From Takakia lepidozioides (lineage: Eukaryota > Streptophyta > Takakiopsida > Takakiales > Takakiaceae), in the NCBI GenBank assembly GCA_030704615.1, contig CM060734.1, forward strand, positions 20,586,001 through 20,650,000: a DNA stretch of 64,000 nt, read 5' to 3'. This document shows positions 11,329 through 22,479 of the stretch, in pieces (the first letter of the stretch is position 1; each line of letters begins with the position of its first letter). The position numbers were made by a program, and so were the translations under genes. The notes below the pieces were generated by a model that did not search any database, was not told the DNA's origin, and worked only from the letters and a program-made list of their open reading frames with translations.

Positions 11329-14300
11329 ATGGCTTCCTCTGAAGCGGAGTTCTTCTCAGACGACAAACCAGTGCCGTTCTCCCAGGAAGTCCTTGACAAT
11401 GGATTTGCAATTGTTCTGGAACATGTCTTGGCTACCCGTTTTCAGCTGCAGAATGGCTCCATCTTTTTGGAGAAAGAGGTTTACGATCTGAAAGGGAAGT
11501 TGGTGAAATATTCTTTCCAAAACCGTGATGAGACGGCTCATATCAGCCAGTGGAGAGTGCGTCCTGGTCGATACAGAGTACTTGGAGAGCCTCGGCGAAA
11601 GTCCCTTGGGTCATATGTGACGCCCGGGACTGCTGCTTCGGTCGTTGAAGACAAGAGGGAGGTGGTGGTGAAAAAAGAACAGACTTCCTCCACTCCAATC
11701 GTTGAGCTTTCGGATTCTTCCGATGATGACATAAGTGAAATTCCAAATCCAGTCCTTCCTACTGTGGTTGCAGAAGCTGATGAAGAAGAGATTTGTAGTG
11801 TCATTCCAAAATTGCGGGCGATGGGAGGAATGGCTGGATTCAAAAGTGAGTTGCGGGGAATTGATTGGGAATCTTTGAAGCAGGTGCCTGTGAAGTTCTT
11901 GCCGGAGACTTTTGATGGCGATATCCTATTCGAGCTGCCTCCTCCTCCGCGAGTTGGAGGTGTAACAATCATGATGCATGGAATGGACAAGAAACACGAC
12001 GGGCACCCGTGGTGCAGAACAAAAACATCCAATATTCAGAATGATGACAAGCTTGTTTTCAGGAGGACAGTTTGCAATGGACACCTTAGGTGTGATAATT
12101 TGAATTGCAGACACTTTCTTCAGTCTGGAGTTCATAATCAAAGCGAATGGGAGGGTCTGGCGGAGAATCCATTTCAGCCTGGGACTGCCCCTCCACCGGC
12201 AAACACTTTCGTCTGCAAATTCTGCAAACTTGTGCCATCCTGCTTGGCGCTCTGCGGAGCAAGAATGTACTATGTTGTCCACCGTTTGAATACAATGACG
12301 AGAGCTTGTGTGCATTTTGGATTCCATAACCATCCTGTCTCGAAGGGGGATTACAGGGAGAGTGTTGAGACAGTATCGAGGTTGATCAAACAGGAGTTCG
12401 GGAGAAACCCATCCGCAACAACATCTGCAATTGCTCTTGGCGCAAGCAAGTCCTTCTTGGAAAGCCATATTTTGAGTGAAGGAGATTCTGTGGGGACTAA
12501 ACTTGACGGTGCAGCATTGGACCTGGTCATGGATCATTTCTCCACTTTAAGTTCACCTAACATTCGGCATCAGATCAATGCATTGAGAATGGGCTCTGGG
12601 ATCAGAGGCTACATAGACAATATTTTGGAATTGAAACGACTGAGCAAGTACGATTACATCCAGGACAATGTATTCCCAGGTCAAGGTGCCATCAAAGTTT
12701 TTCTTTTCAAAATGTCGACTGTTGGGGAGGGCAGTGGGGTTAGCCTCGTGAAGCGGATGCAAAAGACTGGGGACTTGCAGAACTGTTTTCTTATGTTTGA
12801 TCATGTGAAACGAGTGAAGGATTGGACGACAATGGCTTGTCATGTCTACGATCCAGTGTACCAACGAGTTATGACAATTGCAGTTTGTGACATGCAATCC
12901 GAGGATACGGAATCCCAGAAGCTCATGTGGAATTCCCTGATACGTGTCATGGGCTGCCATGGGCTGCCATCTCCAAATTTCGCAGGTTTCATGGCGGATA
13001 GTGCTCAAGCAAATTTCAATGCTATTCGTATTGTCTTCGGATCGGGCGACCCAAAAGTGCCTATGCCAGGAAGAGAGCGTACATGTCTATTCCATTGGAC
13101 ACAATCTCTGGAAAAACATACAAAGTCGGACATCAAACCAGAGATGCAGACTCAGCACCGTAAATTGTGCAAAGAGTACAAAGATGCTAGAACAATGAAG
13201 GAGGCGGACACTTTGTTCCAGACAATTCGTGCCTGGTGGTTCTCTTCTGGAGCTGCATCACTTGAGAGTATGAGAGCATTGGAAGATTGGCTGGCGTTTT
13301 GGCACTTCCGGTATAGACAGTGGGGAGCAGCCATGACAATGGTACGAGGCTTCTATTTCATGCTTTATTCATACATTTGCTTTCCATATTTTTGACTCAT
13401 TGCTTTCTTTATGTTGTTTCCTGTGCACTATTCTGAAGTGTGGTTATCCTCTTTGCAGAACATGTCCATTGAGGAAATGGCAGACATGCCATCTTGCAAT
13501 TTGGCAGAAACTGTGCACAATGCATGGTTGCAGCAGTCTGGGAAACGAGGTCGGGATTTGTATGTGGCAACAACAGATGATTTGATACGTGCCTTGCAAC
13601 AACAAACCCGATACCGTGATTTCTTACGAGGTGGGGTTGGTGGCAAGGGTCCGGACAAATGGGAGTTGATGTTGCGTGCTGCAAACAGATCTGGGGATCC
13701 AATCAAGATAGCACGGGCGGTGAGCATGTATGCCCAGGGAACGCCACTTGTTTCTAGAGTTCCACATCTTGAAGGGGAGGAGAGATTCGGCTCCTGTAAG
13801 AGGAAATTGAACACTCCACCTGGTTCGGATTCAGATTCCCACAGGGCAGACCGTGATAACTTCTCGAAGCCTCGTGTTCCCCTGCATGACAGCTCCGTGT
13901 CCGGAACCTCCATTGTGGAGGAACCTCCAACACGACGGCAAGCTCCAGCATCAAACCGTGCCACTGAAATGGTGCAGGAGAGAAACAACCCCCTTGATGT
14001 GCTTGAGTCCGCATGCCCCGACCACGTTTGGCACATAGAACGCACAAGTGTCGGGTCTCGTGTGAAATGTACAGCGATCAGGGCAACTAATTTCGAGAAG
14101 TGCACTTCATCTATATCCAGAGGTGGTGCCCGAACTCCTGCTCCGACTTTCACGGGCTTGATGCGTCCATACGGTCAACCAGAAGCCAAGAACCACAAGT
14201 TCTGGTTCTGCGCAGATGATTGTGCCAGATGTGTGCATGGAACTGTGCGTCCTTCCGTAGTGATGAAGCCATCTCCTCCAACCGTTTGGCCCGTGAAGGT

Positions 14301-14844
14301 GGGAACACATCTCAGCTTTCAGGAGATTGAAATGCTGGAGGAGGCAGGTTTTTCCCTTGCGAGACAACCCCAACTCCATGCATGTGCTACTACTCCTGCG
14401 TCCTCCCGGGTCCCCCCGGCAAATCCTGACTTGTGGCCAACCAAACGAGATGGAAAGCTCGTTCGGCGTTTCCCTCCAACCGCTGAACACTTTGGCAAAG
14501 TGGAGTCCGCAAGAATGCTCCAAGCTCGTGTCGGAAGCACCACGGAAGTACCCGATCCAGGATATGGTCGGGTATTCACAATCATCACTTCCACATCTGC
14601 TGTTCATGACAGGACCTACGACATCACGGTTTCCAATTTCCCCAATTGCACATGTCCTGATTTTGTGAATATGCTATCAACCAGTTTGGGCAAGAGAGGT
14701 AAATTCATACCCTGCAAACATTTGTATTTCATATTTTTGAGGAGGATGGTTTGCGATCCCAAACGTGACAACTTCATTCACCAGGCCACTATGAGTTTCA
14801 ACGAGGTCGATACTCTTTTGCAGCGGGATACAACACATGGGTAG
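11329..14844 (+). CDS. Mutator-like transposase with SWIM zinc finger (MULE A)
   Basis: Two exons, 11329-13341 and 13459-14844, joined in phase 0 across a 117-bp GT-AG intron, give about 1,130 residues with no internal stop. The N-terminal third has a cysteine-rich section (NLNCRHFLQ, then CKFCKL and a C-x-H pair) that may bind DNA. The DDE-type core shows a candidate first aspartate in MFDHVKRVKD or AVCDMQSED, a second in FMADSAQANFNAIRIVFG, and the C-x-x-H signature RTCLFHWTQSLEKH common to Mutator and hAT transposases. Near the C terminus, NCTCPDF followed by PCKHLYFI is a SWIM finger (CxCx(n)CxH), as in MURA/FAR1 proteins. It would cut and paste MULE A and related deleted copies. A decayed homologue lies at 23007-24620. 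Confidence 0.88.
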
Positions 14845-15494
14845 CATGAACTATGTAATGTGGTATGTGGATGACCATGATTTGAAATGTGTAATTCACA
14901 TCAATTCGTCGGCTGTGCAATGATATGGCCTCCAACTATACGGAGTGAGGTCTGAGTGACAACTTTTAGGTAGTGCACATTTGTCATTGCACCGTTCGAA
15001 GTCTACATGTCTTGCTGTCGCTATGCACTACAATCATCTTTTGAAGATGATCATAACTCTCATTGTTATTTGAGGAGGGAGGAAGTCTTCTCGTGGCAGC
15101 CTTTATGGCGCACACTTTGTGAGGATATTTTGTCGTCTTCGTAATTGTAAAAGTGAAACAAACATTTGTAATTGCACAATGTTGGATGCTGCAATTGTAG
15201 GCCTCAACGCTCGTCTTGATTCTATTTAGGCAAGATTCCCTGCATTAATTCCACGGTCATAGGACCATCCACGGTTATAGGCGGCGCATGTTAATGCTGA
15301 CGTGGCAGTTGACGGACAGTGCCACGTCATCATTTACCGCCACATCAGCATGCTGACATGACGCTCACGCCACGTCAGCATGTGTGCAGGCTCACGCCAC
15401 GTCAGCTGGCGTGAGCGTACGCTCACGCCACGTCACTCCTGCGTGAGCGTACGCTCGCGCGCTCACGTGCAATGCTCACGCCATTGCGTCGTTG
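14845..15494. repeat. Right non-coding end of MULE A with CACGTCA-rich subterminal repeats and inverted terminal repeat
   Basis: No gene is seen. From 15290 inward, GCCACGTCA and GCTCACGCC words recur many times, and the last 45 bp mirror the left terminus. These repeated words are candidate transposase-binding motifs. Confidence 0.75.
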
Positions 15495-15503
15495 CAAAAC
15501 AAC

Positions 15504-17071
15504 TTAGGCGGCAAGATACTTTGGCAAGATATCTAGTACAAACCGGGACGTGACAATGTGGTGGCCGATGCTTTAAGTAGAAAGCAGCAACTTTTGTTGG
15601 TGTACAGGGGCGAGACGGCGCTCCAAAGGAAGATCCGGAAGGCTTGCCAGAAAGATGAGCTGGCGAAGTCCGTGATGCAGGACTTGAGGAGGGGGGTTAA
15701 ATTGCAATTCCACTTGCAAAATGGACTGCTCCGGTATAAGCAAAAGCGACTCTACGTGCCGAAGGGAGGGATCATAGATAGTCTCTTGAGAGAATGCCAT
15801 GATAGCCCGCTTGCGGGCCACGGCGGAGCCAAGCGCACTGCGGCACTCTTGAAGAAAGAGTATTTCTGGCCCAAACTGAGGGAGGAGGCAGAGGAGTATG
15901 TCAAGACATGCACCACATGCCAACAAAACCGGAGCGAGTACAAAAAGCAAGCGGGGCTGTTACAACCCTTGCCGATCCCAAAGGGGACTTGGGAAAGCGT
16001 CTCGATGGATTTCATGACTGCTATGCCGCTGTCAAAAGGATTCGATGCAATCATGGTGGTGGTGGATAGGTTCAGTAAAATGGGCCATTTCATCCTCACC
16101 AAGGAGACGGCAACGGCGCAAGAGACAGGGCGACTTTACTTCGCCCACGTCTTAAAACATCATGGAGTCCCGAAGGATATTGTCTCGGACCGCGATCCAA
16201 AGTTTACGAGTAAATTTTGGAGGACACTTTGGAAGAAGATGGGGACGAGGCTGAAGATGAGCACCGCCTTCCAACCTACGACCGACGGCCAAACGGAAAG
16301 AGTGAATTCCGAAGTGAAGCAGATCTTGCGGAATTACGTGTCGGCAGACCAATCAGACTGGGTGGAACACTTAGACGCGGTAGAGTTCTGTTATAATAAC
16401 ACAGAACACTCCACAACGGGAGTTTCCCCTTTCGTATTGGTCTATGGAAAGCACCTCTGGTGCCGACAAGTTGGGCCGCCCAGGACGTTGAGGAACCGGC
16501 AGTAGCAGCGGTACTGGAAGAACGCGAGCGTTTGTTGAAGCTCGCAAAGTACAACATTGCCAAAGCGAGGAAACAGTATGAAAGGCAAGCAAATTGGAAG
16601 AAGAGGGAAGTGAAGTTTGAGGCAGGCACGGAGGTCTGGTTGAACATCAAGAATTTCCGACTACCTCCGGAAGTGAGTCCAAAATTCGTACCTCCGTATG
16701 CGGGACCCTTTCGCATCCGGAAGGTTATGAATGAGGATGTGTATGAATTGGAGCTGCTGGCAAACAGCAAGGTGCATCCAGTATTCCACGTTTCCCTTTT
16801 GAAGCCTTACTTCAAAGATGAAGCGCGTCCGAATCGGCATCAAGTGTTGCGTCCGCCACCTGTGCTGTTGGATCATGAAAATGAACCTGAGTACGAGGTG
16901 GAGGCAGTACTTAAGTCGAGGAGGTCCAAGAACCGAGAAACGGAGTATCTCGTCAAATGGAAGGGCTATCATCATGTGGAGGCATCTTGGGTGCGTGCCT
17001 CAGAACTGGGAAACGCATCCGAGGCGGTTGCAGTTTTCGAAGGGCGACCTCAAAAGCGGAAGAAGCGTTGA
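15504..17071 (+). pseudogene. Gypsy 1 pol 3' part: RNase H end, integrase, chromodomain
   Basis: Continues the coding sequence broken at 4150; a short internal deletion follows the duplicated target. Integrase has the H2C2 zinc-binding part ([13 protein letters not shown] ... CTTCQQ) and the DDE core with [16 protein letters not shown] and GQTERVNSEV. After a frameshift near 16450, the integrase tail reads PPYAGPFRI and a chromodomain follows (EYLVKWKGYHHVEASW). The chromodomain marks a chromovirus, whose integrase is directed to modified histones. Confidence 0.9.
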
Positions 17072-17974
17072 TGGGGACATCAACCTTGGAGCGTGGGGGA
17101 GGAAATGCATGCTTAGCCCGGTTTAGCTAGCTCAGGAATCCGATTGCAAAAACTTGTATTGTACAAAAATTTGTTATAAAAGAAATGGGTTCCAAATGTT
17201 GTGTGTCATATTTTGTTGGAATGATGATGCATGGTGTGGTTGGCTAGTGTGTAGAATGCATGCTAGCTTACAAAAGTGGGAGAGGTAAATTGGGTTAATC
17301 GTGTGTTTGCGCAGTGCCGAAATCGGGTGACTCCCATCCAAGAGGCAAGGAAACTTGCGCCTTCTTTGGGAGTTCACGTGCTAGTGCGCACCTGGCGCGT
17401 GCGCGTACTATAACTGCGCTACCGAGGTGGTTGCCTTGTAGTGCGGGCTAACACGGAAGCTATGTGCTTCCGTTCACGTACTATAATCGTGTAGCCTCGG
17501 GACGAAGTCGTAGTGCGGCTTCGACGTGTTCCCGTACCTCAGGCCAGCATTCCAAGACGGACCCAATTGTAGTGATTTGGGGCGCACGGTTGGTTCAAGG
17601 TTATCTTCCTAGTCAAGGGGGTTCGAGGTGAACCCTTGCGCAGTGATGCCAAAAGCAGCATCAGGAGCGATCGCAAGCAATGTTGTTGCAGTAAGGCGAT
17701 TCGATCCTCGGGGAGGATCGTTCCTTGACCTTGAAGAAGGCCAAGAAGAGTGCACTGGGAGGAGCTTGAGAGGCTCCACCCCTGGCCGGGACTTGGAGGA
17801 AGTCGGCCGAACTAGCTAGTGGAGAGTAGAGTCAAGTGTGGGGTTTGGTTCTTTGCCATGGGACGCCATGGTACGGAAACAAACTCCTTGATGTGGGACG
17901 CCACAACTTGGAAGTTCGTTTCTACAAAATGGACAAGTCGATGAGGACATCGACTCCCTGTTGGTAGGGGTGTG
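17072..17974 (+). other. 3' untranslated region of gypsy 1
   Basis: No gene is seen between the chromodomain stop and the 3' LTR. The sequence is matched in inverted orientation at about 39244-40094 of the second chromovirus, so it belongs to the element. Confidence 0.75.
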
Positions 17975-18487
17975 TGTCGCGGCCCCTTTGCCTTGAGGGT
18001 AGGGGGTCGGGACACATGAGGGGTTGCCCCTGTGGTGGGGGCAGCGGCAGCGATAGGTATGGGGGGCTGAAGCACCCTTGAGTGCCCAAGGCACTCAAGG
18101 AGGCGGAGGCGCTCACTAGGTGGAGCCCCGCACCGCACGCGCATGGCTGGTTGTGAAACCCCCGCGGACAGCTACAGAAGTATATATAGGGAGTAGTAAC
18201 CCCGAGAACGGTGCAAGCCCGTTGGTGACCAAAAACTAGTGAGTAAGCGAGCGAGCCGGAAAGCGACCAAAGAGTGGAGAGCTGTTCCGGACTGCCAACT
18301 ACCAAAGGGAATTCCCGCTGGTTCCAAATCGGTGGAGGGTTCTTTGGGAGTTCAAAGGGGGACCGTTATGCCCCGGTGAGCAGCTGAAGCTCCAAGTTGG
18401 CCCGGCGGCCAGGTTGGGAGTTAGGCGCGCGCATCAAGCTAGCAACTATGACTTGAAGGGGAGCTTACCGAAGTGAGGTGCGCGACA
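17975..18487 (+). repeat. 3' LTR of gypsy 1, with internal deletion
   Basis: A 513-bp LTR. Relative to the 725-bp 5' LTR it lacks about 212 bp between GCCCCGCAC and GCATGGCTGG, the block holding the GGTGAGTC-rich part. The terminal sequences are intact. Confidence 0.88.
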
Positions 18488-18492
18488 CTACG

Positions 18493-19181
18493 AGGAGGAC
18501 ACATCCGTCTGGGGATCCCATATGGAAGGGCTTCAACGGAATGTGAAGGCTCCCATCGAAGCCAAAGATTCCTCGGATTCGTCGGAGTCAGAGGAAGAGA
18601 CAGTGGACATTGATGTCGAGGAGAACCCGGAATACGAGTGAGTGCAAACATTGTAAGTTTGCAAAGCCTTCTGGGTGATTTTTGTCAAACACATTTTCGG
18701 ACTATGGTTCTCATTGGTCTCGTGGGTGATTGTTATGTGCAGGATTCCAGGATCCGGGTCGAAACATGTAGGGCCTACACTTCCTGCCAGGAAGAATGTC
18801 CCGTTCTTTGCGAGGGCCGACTTCATGACGAGCCCGGTGAAGGACTACTCCCTTCCTAGTTATACAGCTAAACTCGCAAATACAGCGATTAGACGATGTG
18901 AGAATCCCAGTAAAGTAGAGCAGATTTTGGAGAGGGCTAGGGAGGACAGAAGGATAAGGAAAGAGTTGGCAGCAGCTGAGACAGGTAGACGGGTGCGAAA
19001 GTTCATATGTGATTCAGCGGATGAGAGCGATGCAGACAGGGAGGACGACGACCCAACGGAGGTGAGATGGTCGGTTCCGCAAGGGGAAGATGGGATTTTC
19101 GAAAGCCTGGCCAACGAGCAGTCCGCTGGACATAAGAAAGGCAATGACGGGGTGGAGGCGGAGCAGGACAGTCAAGGATAG
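18493..19181 (+). pseudogene. 3' part of methyltransferase-like gene copy B
   Basis: The interrupted exon resumes at 18493 and ends at a GTGAGT donor after 18637 (acidic ENPEYE tail). The final exon, 18743-19181, starts after TGTGCAG and encodes FFARADFMTSPVKDYSLPSY, then an alpha-helical charged segment and EVRWSVPQGEDGIFE, with a stop at 19179-19181. This C-terminal module, F-A-x-x-D-F-M-x-S-P...L-P-x-Y, recurs in copies C and E; its function is unknown. The exon structure matches copy C exactly. Confidence 0.75.
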
Positions 19182-19329
19182 GACGACGATATTGATGATT
19201 TTCAAGATTAGTAGAATTTTAATGAACTCTCTGTACATTTAAATTCTCTTCCAGAGTATATAAAGGCAATTCTCCCCGTCCTTGATGTCCCCTCTCCCAT
19301 GTGCTTCTCAACGACACCATCGTCCGAAC

Positions 19330-20240
19330 CACGTCCCTCCCAAAATCGGAAATGCGGCACCGCATTTCCATGTCGGAACGGAAATGTGGCAACTGCAAAA
19401 ACCTCGTTTGGAAATGCGGCACCTCATTTCCAAAACCGGGGCAAGAACAGTTTTCCGTTTCATGGTTTGGACATCAGAAACTGTTCGGCCGAACGGAAAT
19501 GCGGTGCCGCATTTCCGTTTTCGACATGGCAGTTCTGTCGATTGTCAGCTCCTTCCATGGAGGTAAATGGAAATGTCACCCCGCATGCGGAGGTCGAACA
19601 CGTTATTTAAATGGCGGACATGGAAATGCGGTGCCGCATTTCCATTTTGGAGATGGACGTTTTTCCAACTCCAGACCCATCGACGGAACTGCGGCTTCGT
19701 ATTCCATGATTCTGGACGGGAATGTGGCACCACATTCCATTGTCCAATAAGAAATTTTGATGACGTACATGGGAGTGCGGCGCCGCATTTCCACAACGTA
19801 CATCATTGTTTGTCCAATTCCAGACCCTTGGACGGAAATACGGCACCGCATACCATTGTCCAATAAGAACTTTTGTTGCCAAACATGGAAATGCGGCGCC
19901 ACATTTCCAAAACAGACATCGTTGATTGTCCAATTCCAGACCCTTCGACGGAAATGCGGCACCGCATTCCATTGTCCAATAAGAAAATTTGATGATGGAC
20001 ATGGAAATGCGGTGCCGCATTTCTAGAACGGACATGGACAAGCATTGGCGATTGGACATGCTTGGACAATTCAAGATCCAATATGGAAATGCGGTGCCGC
20101 ATTTCCAATTTGAAGTATGGTAATGTCATGTCAAGAAATGAAATGCGGTACCGCATATCCGTTACGACCACAACGGAGGAAAGGGAGCTGCCAGAAATCG
20201 CTGCATGGAGAAAAATGAAATGCGGTCCCGAATTTCCGAG
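19330..20240. repeat. Cluster of GAAATGCGG-NN-CCGCATTTC palindromes
   Basis: A dozen or more near-perfect inverted repeats of the type GAAATGCGGCACCGCATTTC occur here, with centres CA, TG, CG or TA. Between them are recurring phrases such as TTGTCCAATTCCAGACCC and CCATTGTCCAATAAGAA, some inverted. It lies just downstream of copy B and has no coding potential of its own. Confidence 0.9.
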
Positions 20241-20511
20241 CTTCAGCATGTACATGTTTCCTTTTACTCATACATATATTTCCTTCACCTCAGGACTCTG
20301 ATATCGCTGACTCTGGTACATTCATGTGGACAGACACATTGTAGAATTGAGACCACAAATTGTAAACAGTGGGCCAATTACGGCAGTTCTTGAACACATT
20401 GAAACAGAGCACACAGAAGTGAGGTCCGATGGGTTGTTTATTGATCGAACACGGTGTCTCACATTTAGCAACTCCAGACAAATCTAAGCCCTTCCTCCTT
20501 CTACATGGGCG

Positions 20512-21090
20512 TCACCAAGTCGACGGAACTTCGATAGCCCTCAAAACAAGCTCATTACTGATGCGGCACCTGGAGGTAAACTGCAATGCGGTCATTCTGG
20601 TGCCCTTGGTGGAGCTGACGATAATGTCATGCCCATCAATGATACCACCATCATACATTGACAAGGTCACTGTGGGCCTCATGTGCCCGTGCGATTCGTC
20701 TTCGCAACTCAGCCGAATGTCTCCATACACTGGAAGAGCGGAGTGAACTCCACGAATATAGTTTTCCCCGGTGCCGTCATCCCTGGTCCATTGGCAGCAG
20801 TTCCAGCGCCAAAGCGAGGCCGTGCGTGATCTGTCCGGCATCCCATTCCAGCTTGGTATATCGAGGTCAACAATTTTCAAGACCCACGGACCGCATTGAC
20901 CCTCGCCATCACCTCGCTCAAAGCGGTAATAGCCCTCCAAATACTCCATTGCGCGCAAAGACTCCCGCTTGATTCCAGAAGCGTCAGTGAAAACAGAGAG
21001 CCAGACAATGATGTCTCCTGATTCTGGTTTGAACATAGCATAATCGTGGCCATGATAAGGGCAGTCAGCAGGATTTCGGCGGCACGGCAT
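20512..21090 (-). CDS. Orphan 192-residue reading frame, function unknown
   Basis: An uninterrupted frame beginning MPCRRNPADCPYHGHDYAMF and ending IEVPSTW. It is rich in W, C, D and G, has no membrane segment, and starts with a C-x(6)-C-x-x-H pattern that could bind metal. I do not recognise the family. It lies between a palindrome cluster and AT-rich repeat sequence and may be transposon cargo or a host exon. Its composition (no low complexity, balanced residues) favours a real coding past. Confidence 0.4.
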   Translation of the reverse strand: MPCRRNPADCPYHGHDYAMFKPESGDIIVWLSVFTDASGIKRESLRAMEYLEGYYRFERGDGEGQCGPWVLKIVDLDIPSWNGMPDRSRTASLWRWNCCQWTRDDGTGENYIRGVHSALPVYGDIRLSCEDESHGHMRPTVTLSMYDGGIIDGHDIIVSSTKGTRMTALQFTSRCRISNELVLRAIEVPSTW

Positions 21091-21881
21091 CCTTGAAAAA
21101 GATTAGCGGAGTATGCTCAATGACAGCAGCTCCCGGATGGAGGAGGCAGCAGCGCGGTGGCTGGAAGAAGTTCAAGCAAACGCTGCAATTCCTCACAAAC
21201 ACTCCAGGGCACATTTAAATTTCCCCCCTACAGGAACCTGCACAGATGAAGATTGGCTGCTCCATGAATGTAGCCGTTTCAATTTCCTTCCCTGCCATGC
21301 AAACTATGGGCAGTAAGTGTCAGGTGGGCCTATAGCCACTCGAGACGACGTAGTCCATCCCCCCTTCGATGTAAATGCGGCGCCAAATTTCCATCCGGGG
21401 GATGGACTTCGGTGGCAGATTTCAAACTATACCCCGTGGATGAGAAAGAGGTATCGGTTCATCCACCGTTGGCGTGATGAACACGTTACACGATGATTGG
21501 TGGGTACGTGGGACCCAGATGCTCCATTATTGGAGCCCGCACTGCTCGTCCGCTTCTCATCATTTCAACTAATTCTTCCTAGAGTGTCCATTAATATAAT
21601 ATAGAATCTTTTTATTTTAATCCGTTAGATCTGTCCCCTCCATCTGAACAGACTAGATCAAGCCACGTGTTTATCATCCATCTGTTGTCATTGTCATTCA
21701 TTTTATTTTTGTCATCCAGCCGATAATCTCTCATCCATCTGTAACTTTCATCCCTCCATAATTTTCATCCATCTTCCATCCTGGGACATGACCAACTTAA
21801 GTTTGGTACATGAGCCATTTTAAGTTCTCATGAATGTTGCTCCTCATCCATGTCATTCATCCGTTTGGAAAGTGGGGATCG
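21091..21881. other. Non-coding stretch with palindrome and CATCC-rich repeats
   Basis: Contains one GGCGCC-centred palindrome (about 21370-21400: AAATGCGGCGCCAAATTTCC), a 75-bp segment repeated at 27430-27505, and degenerate CATCCATC/CATTCATCC repeats at 21640-21870. No gene is seen. Confidence 0.6.
21565..21640. repeat. 75-bp direct repeat, left copy
   Basis: The segment running from AACTAATTCTTCCTAGAGTG to TTAGATCTGTCCC is almost identical to 27430-27505. The right copy leads directly into the palindrome tandem array, so the two may be ends of one repeat family. Confidence 0.8.
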
Positions 21882-22256
21882 CTACCCTTGATCAACCAAT
21901 ATCCAGCGGTTCACATTTATCCTTGTTTTCCCATTAGCTCCCTTTCCTGTGCTATGTTGAGATCGGGGAGAGGTTCCCATGCTTGAAGTAGCGAGTTGTA
22001 GCGCTTGATTGTTTTGAGAGTCGTCTATTGGTGAGACTTCCAGTACAAATAGACATATTTGCCCACATTTGCTGAGTAAAAAAGACATCGATCTTGAATC
22101 ATTCTTGGCGTTGAAGACTATTTCGTTGAGTTATAAATCATACCTCCATACCATGTAGCCTCCAGGGTACTGTCCGCAAACCAAAAGCTGAGTTCATGTA
22201 ACTGCCGACTCCTTGTCAGAAACTTCAAAGGTATAATCCACAGGGTAGTCTGGCAG
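21882..22256 (-). pseudogene. Kelch/F-box-like gene remnant, downstream part
   Basis: Read on the minus strand after the MULE C target site, the frame gives YPVDYTFEVSDKESAV, then a stop in place of glycine, then TQLLVCGQYPGGYMVWRYDL. It fits a kelch blade: SDKES, a strand, a G-G turn, then an aromatic pair. It continues as a degenerate frame to about 21882. The upstream part is at 27158-27372. Probably a dead copy of a host gene. Confidence 0.5.
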
Positions 22257-22479
22257 GAGGTTTGCTATTTCATGAGCATGAGCGGCATGAGCGGAGTAGT
22301 AAGACAATCGGTTTTCATGAGAAGAAGTACAAATTTCGAAAATAAAAAACAATAAAAAACAATAATTTAATGCAATGTGTCAGGAAAAACAAATATATTA
22401 TTCGGCCCCTTGAAGGGAAAATTGCAGTTTTGACAATTGTGCTCATGATATTTCGTCTTCCGCTCATGCCAATTCCCAG

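Larger units (their letters stand above)
4151..15494 (+). mobile_element. MULE A: Mutator-like transposon carrying transposase plus ParB/methyltransferase-like gene
   Basis: The 9-bp direct repeat CAAAACAAC (4142-4150 and 15495-15503) flanks the element. Removing the insert restores the pol sequence seen in the related gypsy at 41.7 kb. The ends form degenerate terminal inverted repeats: read inward from each end, both start CA, both have GGCGTGAGC at offset 13, and both have CACGTGAGCGCG at about offset 27. The element is 11.3 kb with two divergent genes: an apparently intact transposase (11329-14844) rightward and a ten-exon ParB/methyltransferase-like gene (4835-10572) leftward. A 9-bp target duplication plus a SWIM-finger DDE transposase is typical of the Mutator superfamily. 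Confidence 0.92.
391..18487 (+). mobile_element. Ty3/gypsy chromovirus 1, degenerate, containing a nested MULE
   Basis: This LTR retrotransposon is flanked by the 5-bp target duplication CTACG (386-390 and 18488-18492) and begins and ends TGTCGCG...GCGACA. Its order is 5' LTR, primer site, gag, protease, reverse transcriptase, RNase H, integrase, chromodomain, 3' LTR. The RNase H region is split by MULE A at 4151-15494; without it the element is about 6.75 kb, close to its relative at 38519-45490. It landed inside an exon of methyltransferase-like copy B. Several stops and frameshifts make it non-autonomous now. Confidence 0.93.

Noticed and set aside
19330-20240. CRISPR-like array
   Set aside because: Repeats are palindromes with uneven spacing and repeated, not unique, spacers, in a eukaryotic transposon setting with no cas genes.
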